Below are positions 25,300-37,905 of a stretch of DNA of 64,000 nt, one piece after another (positions within the stretch are counted from its first letter, which is position 1; each line of letters begins with the position of its first letter). Location: contig JBBELK010000096.1 in NCBI GenBank assembly GCA_037783545.1, forward strand, positions 2,914,001 to 2,978,000. The letters run 5' to 3'. Source of the DNA: Henricia sp. BOLD:AAB3569. Lineage: Eukaryota; Echinodermata; Asteroidea; Spinulosida; Echinasteridae. Under the pieces are notes generated by a model that was not told the DNA's origin, ran no database searches, and saw nothing but the letters and a program-made list of their open reading frames with translations. Both the position numbers and the translations under genes were made by a program.

Positions 25300-28200
25300 A
25301 CGGACAGCCACGGTCTGCAGAGCAGGCAGGAAGCCCAAGCCCAGTTTTCCCTGAACTCTGAAATTTCTCGGCCATTTCCCGGCGAAAGTCTGTCAATTTG
25401 TTTAGGACAAGTGCGGAATATAGACTGTTTGGAGCATGCAAATTTGCCGACGTTTGGACCACACTTTGACCAAATTCCCGTCCCAAACAAGACTGAGCAT
25501 GCGCACGAGTGATCAGGAGTACACGGACAGCCACGGTCTGCAGAGCAGGCAGGAAGCCCAAGCCCAGTTTCCCCTGAACTCTGAAATTTCTCGGCCATTT
25601 CCCCGCGAAAGTCTGTCAATTTGTTCAGGACAAGTGCGGAATATAGACTGTTTGGAGCATGCACAATTTGAAGTTCGTCGGAAAATTTCTTGACTTCCAA
25701 ATTTGCCGACGTTTGGACCACACTTTGACCAAATTCCCGTCCCAAACAAGACTGAGCATGCGCACGAGTGATCAGGAGTACACGGACAGCCACGGTCTGC
25801 AGAGCAGGCAGGAAGCCCGAGCCCAGTTTTCCCTAAACTCTGAAATTTCTCAGTCATTTCCCGGCGAAAGTCTGTCAATTTTCAGGACAAGTGCGGAATA
25901 TAGACTGTTTGGAGCATGCAAAATTTGAATTTTGTCGGAAAATTTATTGACTTCCAAATTTGCCGACGTTTGGACCACACTTTGACCAAATTCCAGTCCC
26001 AAACAAGACTGAGCATGCGCACGAGTGATCAGGAGTACACGGACAGCCACGGTCTGCAGAGCAGGCAGGAAGCCCAAGCCCAGTTTTCCCTGAACTCTGA
26101 AATTTCTCGGCCATTTCCCGGCGAAAGTCTGTCAATTTGTTCAGGACAAGTGCGGAATATAGACTGTTTGGAGCATGCAACATTTGAAGTTCGTCGGAAA
26201 ATGTCTTGACTTCCAAATTTGCCGACGTTTGGACCACACTTTGACCAAATTCCCGTCCCAAACAAGACTGAGCATGCGCACGAGTGATCAGGAGTACACG
26301 GACAGCCACGGTCTGCAGAGCAGGCAGGAAGCCCAAGCACAGTTTTCCCTAAACTCTGAAATTTCTCGGCCATTTCCTGGCGAAAGTCTGTCAATTTTTC
26401 AGGACAAGTGCGGAATATAGACTGTTTGGAGCATGCAAAATTTGAAGTTCGTCGGAAAATGTCTTGACTTCCAAATTTGCCGACGTTTGGACCACACTTT
26501 GACCAAATTCCCGTCCCAAACAAGACTGAGCATGCGCACGAGTGATCAGGAGTACACGGACAGCCACGGTCTGCAGAGCAGGCAGGAAGCCCAAGCCCAG
26601 TTTTCCCTGAACTCTGAAATTTCTCGGCCATTTCCCGGCGAAAGTCTGTCAATTTTTTCAGGACAAGTGCGGAATATAGACTGTTTGGAGCATGCAAAAT
26701 TTGAAGTTTGTCGGAAAATTTCTTGACTTCCAAATTTGCCGACGTTTGGACCACAATTTGACCAAATTCCCGTCCCAAACAAGACTGAGCATGCGCACGA
26801 GTGATCAGGAGTACACGGACAGCCACGGTCTGCAGAGCAGGCAGGAAGCCCGAGCACAGTTTTCCCTAAACTCTGAAATTTGTCGGCCATTTCCCGGCGA
26901 AAGTCTGTTAATTTTTCAGGACAAGTGCGGAATATAGACTGTTTGGAGCATGCAAAATTTGAAGTTTGTCGGACAATTTCTTGACTTCCAAATTTGCCGA
27001 CGTTTGGACCACACTTTGACCAAATTCCCGTCCCAAACAAGACTGAGCATGCGCACGAGTGATCAGGAGTACACGGACAGCCACGGTCTGCAGAGCAGGC
27101 AGGAAGCCCAAGCACAGTTTTCCCTAAACTCTGAAATTTCTCGGCCATTTCCTGGCGAAAGTCTGTCAATTTTTCAGGACAAGTGCGGAATATAGACTCT
27201 TTGGAGCATGCAAAATTTGAAGTTCGTCGGAAAATGTCTTGACTTCCAAATTTGCCGACGTTTGGACCACACTTTGACCAAATTCCCGTCCCAAACAAGA
27301 CTGAGCATGCGCACGAGTGATCAGGAGTACACGGACAGCCACGGTCTGCAGAGCAGGCAGGAAGCCCAAGCCCAGTTTTCCCTGAACTCTGAAATTTCTC
27401 GGCCATTTCCCGGCGAAAGTCTGTCAATTTTTTCAGGACAAGTGCGGAATATAGACTGTTTGGAGCATGCAAAATTTGAAGTTTGTCGGAAAATTTCTTG
27501 ACTTCCAAATTTGCCGACGTTTGGACCACAATTTGACCAAATTCCCGTCCCAAACAAGACTGAGCATGCGCACGAGTGATCAGGAGTACACGGACAGCCA
27601 CGGTCTGCAGAGCAGGCAGGAAGCCCGAGCACAGTTTTCCCTAAACTCTGAAATTTGTCGGCCATTTCCCGGCGAAAGTCTGTTAATTTTTCAGGACAAG
27701 TGCGGAATATAGACTGTTTGGAGCATGCAAAATTTGAAGTTTGTCGGACAATTTCTTGACTTCCAAATTTGCCGACGTTTGGACCACACTTTGACCAAAT
27801 TCCCGTCCCAAACAAGACTGAGCATGCGCACGAGTGATCAGGAGTACACGGACAGCCACGGTCTGCATAGCAGGCAGGAAGCCCGAGCCCAGTTTTCCCT
27901 GAACTCTGAAATTTCTCGGCCATTTCCCGGCGAAAGTCTGTCAATTTTTCAGGACAAGTGCGGAATATACACTGTTTGGAGCATGCACATTTTGAAGTTC
28001 GTCGGAAAATTTCTTGACTTCAAAATTTGCCGACGTTTGGACCACACTTTGACCAAATTCCAGTCCCAAACAAGACTGAGCATGCGCACGAGTGATCGGG
28101 AGTACACGGACAGCCACGGTCTGCAGAGCAGGCAGGAAGCCTGAGCCCAGTTTTCCCTGAACTCTGAAATTTCTCGACCATTTCCCGGCGAAAGTCTGTG

Positions 28201-29560
28201 AATTTTTCAGGACAAGTGCGGAATATAGACTGTTTGGAGCATGCACAATTTGAAGTTCGTCGGAAAATGTATTGACTTCCAAATTTGCCGACGTTTGGAC
28301 CACACTTTGACCAAATTCCCGTCCCAAACAAGACTGAGCATGCGCACGAGTGATCAGGAGTACACGGACAGCCACGGTATGCAGAGCAGGCAGGAAGCCC
28401 AAGCCCAGTTTTCCCTGAACTCTGACATTTCTCGGCCATTTCCCGGCGAAAGTCTGTCAATTTGTTTAGGACAAGTGCGGAATATAGACTGTTTGGAGCA
28501 TGCAAAATTTGAAGTTCGTCGGAAAATGTATTGACTTCCAAATTTGCCGTCGTTTGGACCACACTTTGACCAAATTCCCGTCCCAAACAAGACTGAGCAT
28601 GCGCACGAGTGATCAGGAGTACACGGACAGCCACGGTCTGCAGAGCAGGCAGGAAGCCCAAGCCCAGTTTTCCCTGAACTCTGAAATTTCTCGGCCATTT
28701 CCCGGCGAAAGTCTGTCAATTTGTTTAGGACAAGTGCGGAATATAGACTGTTTGGAGCATGCAAAATTTGAAGTTCGTCGGAAAATGTCTTGACTTCCAA
28801 ATTTGCCGACGTTTGGACCACACTTTGACCAAATTCCCGTCCCAAACAAGACTGAGCATGCGCACGAGTGATCAGGAGTACACGGACAGCCACGGTCTGC
28901 AGAGCAGGCAGGAAGCCCAAGCCCAGTTTCCCCTGAACTCTGAAATTTCTCGGCCATTTCCCCGCGAAAGTCTGTCAATTTGTTCAGGACAAGTGCGGAA
29001 TATAGACTGTTTGGAGCATGCACAATTTGAAGTTCGTCGGAAAATTTCTTGACTTCCAAATTTGCCGACGTTTGGACCACACTTTGACCAAATTCCCGTC
29101 CCAAACAAGACTGAGCATGCGCACGAGTGATCAGGAGTACACGGACAGCCACGGTCTGCAGAGCAGGCAGGAAGCCCGAGCCCAGTTTTCCCTAAACTCT
29201 GAAATTTCTCAGTCATTTCCCGGCGAAAGTCTGTCAATTTTCAGGACAAGTGCGGAATATAGACTGTTTGGAGCATGCAAAATTTGAATTTTGTCGGAAA
29301 ATTTATTGACTTCCAAATTTGCCGACGTTTGGACCACACTTTGACCAAATTCCAGTCCCAAACAAGACTGAGCATGCGCACGAGTGATCAGGAGTACACG
29401 GACAGCCACGGTCTGCAGAGCAGGCAGGAAGCCCAAGCCCAGTTTTCCCTGAACTCTGAAATTTCTCGGCCATTTCCCGGCGAAAGTCTGTCAATTTGTT
29501 CAGGACAAGTGCGGAATATAGACTGTTTGGAGCATGCAACATTTGAAGTTCGTCGGAAAA
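25300..29560 (+). repeat. 13-unit-offset (3359 bp) duplication
   Basis: Units at 25659 and 25916 recur at 29018 and 29275 with TTTCTCAGTCATTTC, the four-T tract, and GAATTTTGTCGG followed by TTTATTGAC. The unit to the left is the 36-bp-deleted version at 25436 versus the intact one at 28759. A third copy starts at 32118 and a fourth at 41009. Confidence 0.8.
25436..25658 (+). repeat. 223-bp monomer with 36-bp deletion
   Basis: The unit runs directly from GAGCATGC into AAATTTGCCGACG, so monomer positions 5-40 are missing. Its full-length relatives start at 28759 and 31859 (259 bp). The breakpoints fall in the similar arms CAAAATTTG and CCAAATTTG, with CAAA shared, consistent with a microhomology-mediated or slippage deletion. 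The lost segment contains the whole TTCGTCGGAAAATG arm. Confidence 0.88.
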
Positions 29561-32500
29561 TGTCTTGACTTCCAAATTTGCCGACGTTTGGACCACACTT
29601 TGACCAAATTCCCGTCCCAAACAAGACTGAGCATGCGCACGAGTGATCAGGAGTACACGGACAGCCACGGTCTGCAGAGCAGGCAGGAAGCCCGATCCCA
29701 GTTTTCCCTAAACTCTGAAATTTCTCGGCCATTTCGCGGCGAAAGTCTGTCAATTTTTCAGGACAAGTGCGGAATATACACTGTTTGGAGCATGCACAAT
29801 TTGAAGTTCGTCGGAAAATTTATTGACTTCCAAATTTGCCGACGTTTGAACCACACTTTGACCAAATTCCCGTCCCAAACAAGACTGAGCATGCGCACGA
29901 GTGATCAGGAGTACACGGACAGCCACGGTCTGCAGAGCAGGCAGGTAGCCCGAGCCCAGTTTTCCCTGAACTCTGAAATTTCTCGGCCATTTCCCGGCGA
30001 AAGTCTGTCAATTTTTCAGGACAAGTGCGGAATATACACTGTTTGGAGCATGCACAATTTGAAGTTCGTCGGAAAATGTCTTGACTTCCAAATTTGCCGA
30101 CGTTTGGACCACACTTTGACCAAATTCCAGTCCCAAACAAGACTGAGCATGCGCACGAGTGATCAGGAGTACACGGACAGCCACGGTCTGCAGAGCAGGC
30201 AGGAAGCCCGAGCCCAGTTTTCCCTGAACTCTGAAATTTCTCGGCCATTTCCCGGCGAAAGTCTGTCAATTTTTCAGGACAAGTGCGGAATATAGACTGT
30301 TTGGAGCATGCAAAATTTGAAGTTCGTCGGAAAATGTCTTGACTTCCAAATTTGCCGACGTTTGGACCACACTTTGACCAAATTCCCGTCCCAAACAAGA
30401 CTGAGCATGCGCACGAGTGATCAGGAGTACACGGACAGCCACGGTCTGCAGAGCAGGCAGGAAGCCCAAGCCCAGTTTTCCCTGAACTCTGAAATTTCTC
30501 GGCCATTTCCCGGCGAAAGTCTGTCCATTTGTTCAGGACAAGTGCGGAATATAGACTGTTTGGAGCATGCAAAATTTGAAGTTCGTCGGAAAATGTCTTG
30601 ACTTCCAAATTTGCCGACGTTTGGACCACACTTTGACCAAATTCCCGTCCCAAACAAGACTGAGCATGCGCACGAGTGATCAGGAGTACACGGACAGCCA
30701 CGGTCTGCAGAGCAGGCAGGAAGCCCGAGCACAGTTTTCCCTAAACTCTGAAATTTGTCGGCCATTTCCCGGCGAAAGTCTGTTAATTTTTCAGGACAAG
30801 TGCGGAATATAGACTGTTTGGAGCATGCAAAATTTGAAGTTTGTCGGACAATTTCTTGACTTCCAAATTTGCCGACGTTTGGACCACACTTTGACCAAAT
30901 TCCCGTCCCAAACAAGACTGAGCATGCGCACGAGTGATCAGGAGTACACGGACAGCCACGGTCTGCATAGCAGGCAGGAAGCCCGAGCCCAGTTTTCCCT
31001 GAACTCTGAAATTTCTCGGCCATTTCCCGGCGAAAGTCTGTCAATTTTTCAGGACAAGTGCGGAATATACACTGTTTGGAGCATGCACATTTTGAAGTTC
31101 GTCGGAAAATTTCCTGACTTCAAAATTTGCCGACGTTTGGACCACACTTTGACCAAATTCCAGTCCCAAACAAGACTGAGCATGCGCACGAGTGATCGGG
31201 AGTACACGGACAGCCACGGTCTGCAGAGCAGGCAGGAAGCCTGAGCCCAGTTTTCCCTGAACTCTGAAATTTCTCGACCATTTCCCGGCGAAAGTCTGTG
31301 AATTTTTCAGGACAAGTGCGGAATATAGACTGTTTGGAGCATGCACAATTTGAAGTTCGTCGGAAAATGTATTGACTTCCAAATTTGCCGACGTTTGGAC
31401 CACACTTTGACCAAATTCCCGTCCCAAACAAGACTGAGCATGCGCACGAGTGATCAGGAGTACACGGACAGCCACGGTATGCAGAGCAGGCAGGAAGCCC
31501 AAGCCCAGTTTTCCCTGAACTCTGACATTTCTCGGCCATTTCCCGGCGAAAGTCTGTCAATTTGTTTAGGACAAGTGCGGAATATAGACTGTTTGGAGCA
31601 TGCAAAATTTGAAGTTCGTCGGAAAATGTATTGACTTCCAAATTTGCCGTCGTTTGGACCACACTTTGACCAAATTCCCGTCCCAAACAAGACTGAGCAT
31701 GCGCACGAGTGATCAGGAGTACACGGACAGCCACGGTCTGCAGAGCAGGCAGGAAGCCCAAGCCCAGTTTTCCCTGAACTCTGAAATTTCTCGGCCATTT
31801 CCCGGCGAAAGTCTGTCAATTTGTTTAGGACAAGTGCGGAATATAGACTGTTTGGAGCATGCAAAATTTGAAGTTCGTCGGAAAATGTCTTGACTTCCAA
31901 ATTTGCCGACGTTTGGACCACACTTTGACCAAATTCCCGTCCCAAACAAGACTGAGCATGCGCACGAGTGATCAGGAGTACACGGACAGCCACGGTCTGC
32001 AGAGCAGGCAGGAAGCCCAAGCCCAGTTTCCCCTGAACTCTGAAATTTCTCGGCCATTTCCCCGCGAAAGTCTGTCAATTTGTTCAGGACAAGTGCGGAA
32101 TATAGACTGTTTGGAGCATGCACAATTTGAAGTTCGTCGGAAAATTTCTTGACTTCCAAATTTGCCGACGTTTGGACCACACTTTGACCAAATTCCCGTC
32201 CCAAACAAGACTGAGCATGCGCACGAGTGATCAGGAGTACACGGACAGCCACGGTCTGCAGAGCAGGCAGGAAGCCCGAGCCCAGTTTTCCCTAAACTCT
32301 GAAATTTCTCAGTCATTTCCCGGCGAAAGTCTGTCAATTTTCAGGACAAGTGCGGAATATAGACTGTTTGGAGCATGCAAAATTTGAATTTTGTCGGAAA
32401 ATTTATTGACTTCCAAATTTGCCGACGTTTGGACCACACTTTGACCAAATTCCAGTCCCAAACAAGACTGAGCATGCGCACGAGTGATCAGGAGTACACG

Positions 32501-33600
32501 GACAGCCACGGTCTGCAGAGCAGGCAGGAAGCCCAAGCCCAGTTTTCCCTGAACTCTGAAATTTCTCGGCCATTTCCCGGCGAAAGTCTGTCAATTTGTT
32601 CAGGACAAGTGCGGAATATAGACTGTTTGGAGCATGCAAAATTTGAAGTTCGTCGGAAAATGTCTTGACTTCCAAATTTGCCGACGTTTGGACCACACTT
32701 TGACCAAATTCCCGTCCCAAACAAGACTGAGCATGCGCACGAGTGATCAGGAGTACACGGACAGCCACGGTCTGCAGAGCAGGCAGGAAGCCCGATCCCA
32801 GTTTTCCCTAAACTCTGAAATTTCTCGGCCATTTCGCGGCGAAAGTCTGTCAATTTTTCAGGACAAGTGCGGAATATACACTGTTTGGAGCATGCACAAT
32901 TTGAAGTTCGTCGGAAAATTTCTTGACTTCCAAATTTGCCGACGTTTGAACCACACTTTGACCAAATTCCCGTCCCAAACAAGACTGAGCATGCGCACGA
33001 GTGATCAGGAGTACACGGACAGCCACGGTCTGCAGAGCAGGCAGGTAGCCCGAGCCCAGTTTTCCCTGAACTCTGAAATTTCTCGGCCATTTCCCGGCGA
33101 AAGTCTGTCAATTTTTCAGGACAAGTGCGGAATATACACTGTTTGGAGCATGCACAATTTGAAGTTCGTCGGAAAATGTCTTGACTTCCAAATTTGCCGA
33201 CGTTTGGACCACACTTTGACCAAATTCCAGTCCCAAACAAGACTGAGCATGCGCACGAGTGATCAGGAGTACACGGACAGCCACGGTCTGCAGAGCAGGC
33301 AGGAAGCCCGAGCCCAGTTTTCCCTGAACTCTGAAATTTCTCGGCCATTTCCCGGCGAAAGTCTGTCAATTTTTCAGGACAAGTGCGGAATATAGACTGT
33401 TTGGAGCATGCAAAATTTGAAGTTCGTCGGAAAATGTCTTGACTTCCAAATTTGCCGACGTTTGGACCACACTTTGACCAAATTCCCGTCCCAAACAAGA
33501 CTGAGCATGCGCACGAGTGATCAGGAGTACACGGACAGCCACGGTCTGCAGAGCAGGCAGGAAGCCCGAGCCCAGTTTTCCCTAAACTCTGAAATTTGTC
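27600..33600 (+). repeat. 12-unit (3100 bp) tandem duplication
   Basis: Units from about 27.6 kb to about 30.5 kb recur from about 30.7 kb to about 33.6 kb at an offset of 3100 bp. Shared rare markers are GTCTGTTAATTTTT, CTGCATAGC, GCACATTTTGAAG, GTGATCGGGAG, GAAGCCTGAG, CACGGTATGCAGAG, TTTCTCAGTC and GGCAGGTAGCC. Differences seen are few: TTTCTTGAC (28011 region) versus TTTCCTGAC (31111 region), TTTATTGAC (29820 region) versus TTTCTTGAC (32920 region), and GCAACATTTG (29537) versus GCAAAATTTG (32637). The left junction lies in the unit at 30567, between ACACTTTG and GAGCACAG. Confidence 0.86.
29534..30307 (+). repeat. Three-unit module (GATCCC / GTTTGAACC+GGTAGCC / CCAGTCCC)
   Basis: Three consecutive units form a recognisable module. 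The first has CCCGATCCC and TTTCGCGGCG. The second has GTTTGAACC and GGCAGGTAGCC. The third has TGTC and CCAGTCCC. All three have ATATACACTG or ACAATTTG links that keep one plus frame open by chance. Copies start at 29534, 32634, 41785, 51668 and 53218. Versions with an added deleted unit start at 43077, 44847, 46100, 48645 and 49898. Related modules with CACCGACAG start at 55544, 57354 and 58646. It is the building block of most of the right half. Confidence 0.82.
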
Positions 33601-35217
33601 GGCCATTTCCCGGCGAAAGTCTGTCAATTTTTCAGGACAAGTGCGGAATATAGACTGTTTGGAGCATGCAACATTTGAAGTTTGTCGGAAAATTTCTTGA
33701 CTTCCAAATTTGCCGACGTTTGGACCACACTTTGACCAAATTCCCGTCCCAAACAAGACTGAGCATGCGCACGAGTGATCAGGAGTACACGGACAGCCAC
33801 GGTCTGCAGAGCAGGCAGGAAGCCCGAGCCCAGTTTTCCCTGAACTCTGAAATTTCTCGGCCATTTCCCGGCGAAAGTCTGTCAATTTTTTCAGGACAAG
33901 TGCGGAATATAGACTGTTTGGAGCATGCACAATTTGAAGTTCGTCGGAAAATTTCTTGACTTCCAAATTTGCCGACGTTTGGACCACACTTTGACCAAAT
34001 TCCCGTCCCAAACAAGACTGAGCATGCGCACGAGTGATCAGGAGTACACGGACAGCCACGGTCTGCAGAGCAGGCAGGAAGCCCGAGCCCAGTTTTCCCT
34101 GAACTCTGAAATTTCTCGGCCATTTCCCGGCGAAAGTCTGTCAATTTTTTTAAGGACAAGTGCGGAATATAGACTGTTTGGAGCATGCAAAATTCGAAGT
34201 TCGTCGGAAAATTTCTTGACTTCCAAATTTGCCGACGTTTGGACCACACTTTGACCAAATTCCCGTTCCAAACAAGACTGAGTATGCGCACGAGTGATCA
34301 GGAGTACACGGACAGCCACGGTCTGCAGAGCAGGCAGGAAGCCCGAGCCCAGTTTTCCCTGAACTCTGAAATTTCTCGGCCATTTCCCGGCGAAAGTCTG
34401 TCAATTTTTCAGGACAAGTGCGGAATATAGACTGTTTGGAGCATGTAAAATTTGAAGTTTGTCGGAAAATTTATTGACTTCCAAATTTGCCGACGTTTGG
34501 ACCACACTTTGACCAAATTCCCGTCCCAAACAAGACTGAGCATGCGCACGAGTGATCAGGAGTACACGGACAGCCACGGTCTGCAGAGCAGGCAGGAAGC
34601 CCAAGCCCAGTTTTCCCTGAACTCTGAAATTTCTCGGCCATTTCCCGGCGAAAGTCTGTCAATTTTTTCAGGACAAGTGCGGAATATAGACTGTTTGGAG
34701 CATGCAAAATTTGAAGTTTGTCGGAAAATTTCTTGACTTCCAAATTTGCCGACGTTTGGACCACAATTTGACCAAATTCCCGTCCCAAACAAGACTGAGC
34801 ATGCGCACGAGTGATCAGGAGTACACGGACAGCCACGGTCTGCAGAGCAGGCAGGAAGCCCGAGCACAGTTTTCCCTAAACTCTGAAATTTGTCGGCCAT
34901 TTCCCGGCGAAAGTCTGTCAATTTTTCAGGACAAGTGCGGAATATAGACTATTTGGAGCATGCAAAATTTGAAGTTTGTCGGAAAATGTCTTGACTTCCA
35001 AATTTGCCGACGTTTGGACCACACTTTGACAAAATTCCCGTCCCAAACAAGACTGAGCATGCGCACGAGTGATCAGGAGTACACGGACAGCCACGGTCTG
35101 CAGAGCAGGCAGGAAGCCCGAGCCCAGTTTTCCCTAAACTCTGAAATTTCTCGGCCATTTCCCGGCGAAAGTCTGTCAATTTTTCAGGACAAGTGCGGAA
35201 TATAGACTGTTTGGAGC

Positions 35218-35579
35218 ATGCAAAATTTGAAGTTTGTCGGACAATTTCTTGACTTCCAAATTTGCCGACGTTTGGACCACACTTTGACCAAATTCCCGTC
35301 CCAAACAAGACTGAGCATGCGCACGAGTGATCAGGAGTACACGGACAGCCACGGTCTGCAGAGCAGGCAGGAAGCCCGAGCCCAGTTTTCCCTATTCCAG
35401 TCCCAAACAAGACTGAGCATGCGCACGAGTGATCAGGAGTACACGGACAGCCACGGTCTGCAGAGCAGGCAGGAAGCCCGAGCCCAGTTTTCCCTGAACT
35501 CTGAAATTTCTCGGCCATTTCCCGGCGAAAGTCTGTCAATTTTTTTCAGGACAAGTGCGGAATATAGACTGTTTGGAGC
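35218..35579 (+). repeat. 362-bp compound unit with internal junction
   Basis: At 35394/35395 the sequence passes from CAGTTTTCCCTA (monomer position 177) straight to TTCCAGTCCC (position 76 of the next monomer). Relative to two complete units, 156 bp are missing, spanning positions 178-258 and 1-75. The unit thus contains two copies of the NRF1-like, BclI and PstI segments only 104 bp apart. The join deletes both arms of the dyad and the whole inverted repeat. It is the only junction of its type in the window. Confidence 0.88.
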
Positions 35580-36870
35580 ATGCAAAATTCGAAGTTCGTA
35601 GGAAAATTTCTTGACTTCCAAATTTGCCGACGTTTGGACCACACTTTGACCAAATTCCCGTTCCAAACAAGACTGAGTATGCGCACGAGTGATCAGGAGT
35701 ACACGGACAGCCACGGTCTGCAGAGCAGGCAGTAAGCCCGAGCCCAGTTTTCCCTGAACTCTGAAATTTCTCGGCCATTTCCCGGCGAAAGTCTGTCAAT
35801 TTTTCAGGACAAGTGCGGAATATAGACTGTTTGGAGCATGCAAAATTTGAAGTTTGTCGGAAAATTTCTTGACTTCCAAATTTGCCGACGTTTGGACCAC
35901 ACTTTGACCAAATTCCCGTCCCAAACAAGACTGAGTATGCGCACGAGTGATCAGGAGTACACGGACAGCCACGGTCTGCAGAGCAGGCAGGAAGCCCGAG
36001 CCCAGTTTTCCCTGAACTCTGAAATTTCTCGGCCATTTCCCGGCGAAAGTCTGTCAATTTTTCAGGACAAGTGCGGAATATAGACTGTTTGGAGCATGCA
36101 AAATTTGAAGTTTGTCGGAAAATTTCTGGACTTCCAAATTTGCCGACGTTTGGACCACACTTTGACCAAATTCCGGTCCCAAACAAGACTGAGCATGCGC
36201 ACGAGTGATCAGGAGTACACGGACAGCCACGGTCTGCAGAGCAGGCAGGAAGCCCAAGCCCAGTTTTCCCTGAACTCTGAAATTTCTCGGCCATTTCCCG
36301 GCGAAAGTCTGTCAATTTTTTCAGGACAAGTGCGGAATATAGACTGTTTGGAGCATGCAAAATTTGAAGTTTGTCGGAAAATTTCTTGACTTCCAAATTT
36401 GCCGACGTTTGGACCACAATTTGACCAAATTCCCGTCCCAAACAAGACTGAGCATGCGCACGAGTGATCAGGAGTACACGGACAGCCACGGTCTGCAGAG
36501 CAGGCAGGAAGCCCGAGCACAGTTTTCCCTAAACTCTGAAATTTCTCGGCCATTTCCCGGCGAAAGTCTGTCAATTTTTCAGGACAAGTGCGGAATATAG
36601 ACTGTTTGGAGCATGCAAAATTTGAAGTTTGTCGGACAATTTCTTGACTTCCAAATTTGCCGACGTTTGGACCACACTTTGACCAAATTCCCGTCCCAAA
36701 CAAGACTGAGCATGCGCACGAGTGATCAGGAGTACACGGACAGCCACGGTCTGCAGAGCAGGCAGGAAGCCCGAGCCCAGTTTTCCCTAAACTCTGAAAT
36801 TTCTCGGCCATTTCCCGGCGAAAGTCTGTCAATTTTTCAGGACAAGTGCGGAATATAGACTGTTTGGAGC

Positions 36871-37647
36871 ATGCAAAATTTGAAGTTTGTCGGACAATTT
36901 CTTGACTTCCAAATTTGCCGACGTTTGGACCACACTTTGACCAAATTCCCGTCCCAAACAAGACTGAGCATGCGCACGAGTGATCAGGAGTACACGGACA
37001 GCCACGGTCTGCAGAGCAGGCAGGAAGCCCGAGCCCCGTTTTTCCCTGAACTCTGAAATTTCTCGGCCATTTCCCGGCGAAAGTCTGTCAATTTTTCAGG
37101 ACAAGTGCGGAATATACACTGTTTGGAGCATGCACAATTTGAAGTTCGTCGGAAAATTTCTTGACTTCCAAATTTGCCGACGTTTGGACCACACTTTGAC
37201 CAAATTCCCGTCCCAAACAAGACTGAGCATGCGCACGAGTGATCAGGAGTACACGGACAGCCACGGTCTGCAGAGCAGGCAGGAAGCCCAAGCCCAGTTT
37301 TCCCTGAACTCTGAAATTTCTCGGCCATTTCCCGGCGAAAGTCTGTCAATTTTTTCAGGACAAGTGCGGAATATAGACTGTTTGGAGCATGCAAAATTTG
37401 AAGTTTGTCGGAAAATTTCTTGACTTCCAAATTTGCCGACGTTTGGACCACAATTTGACCAAATTCCCGTCCCAAACAAGACTGAGCATGCGCACGAGTG
37501 ATCAGGAGTACACGGACAGCCACGGTCTGCAGAGCAGGCAGGAAGCCCGAGCCCCGTTTTTCCCTGAACTCTGAAATTTCTCGGCCATTTCCCGGCGAAA
37601 GTCTGTCAATTTTTCAGGACAAGTGCGGAATATACACTGTTTGGAGC
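36871..37647 (+). repeat. Local 2-unit (518 bp) duplication with GAGCCCCGTTTTT
   Basis: Units starting at 36871 and 37389 share GAGCCCCGTTTTTCCC, which has one extra base and a C-for-A change, giving 259 bp. The following units at 37130 and 37648 both begin ACAATTTG. The pattern indicates a two-unit slippage. Confidence 0.78.
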
Positions 37648-37905
37648 ATGCACAATTTGAAGTTCGTCGGAAAATTTCTTGACTTCCAAATTTGCCGACG
37701 TTTGGACCACACTTTGACCAAATTCCAGTCCCAAACAAGACTGAGCATGCGCACGAGTGATCGGGAGTACACGGACAGCCACGGTCTGCAGAGCAGGCAG
37801 GAAGCCTGAGCCCAGTTTTCCCTAAACTCTGAAATTTCTCGGCCATTTCGCGGCGAAAGTCTGTCAATTTTTCAGGACAAGTGCGGAATATAGACTGTTT
37901 GGAGC

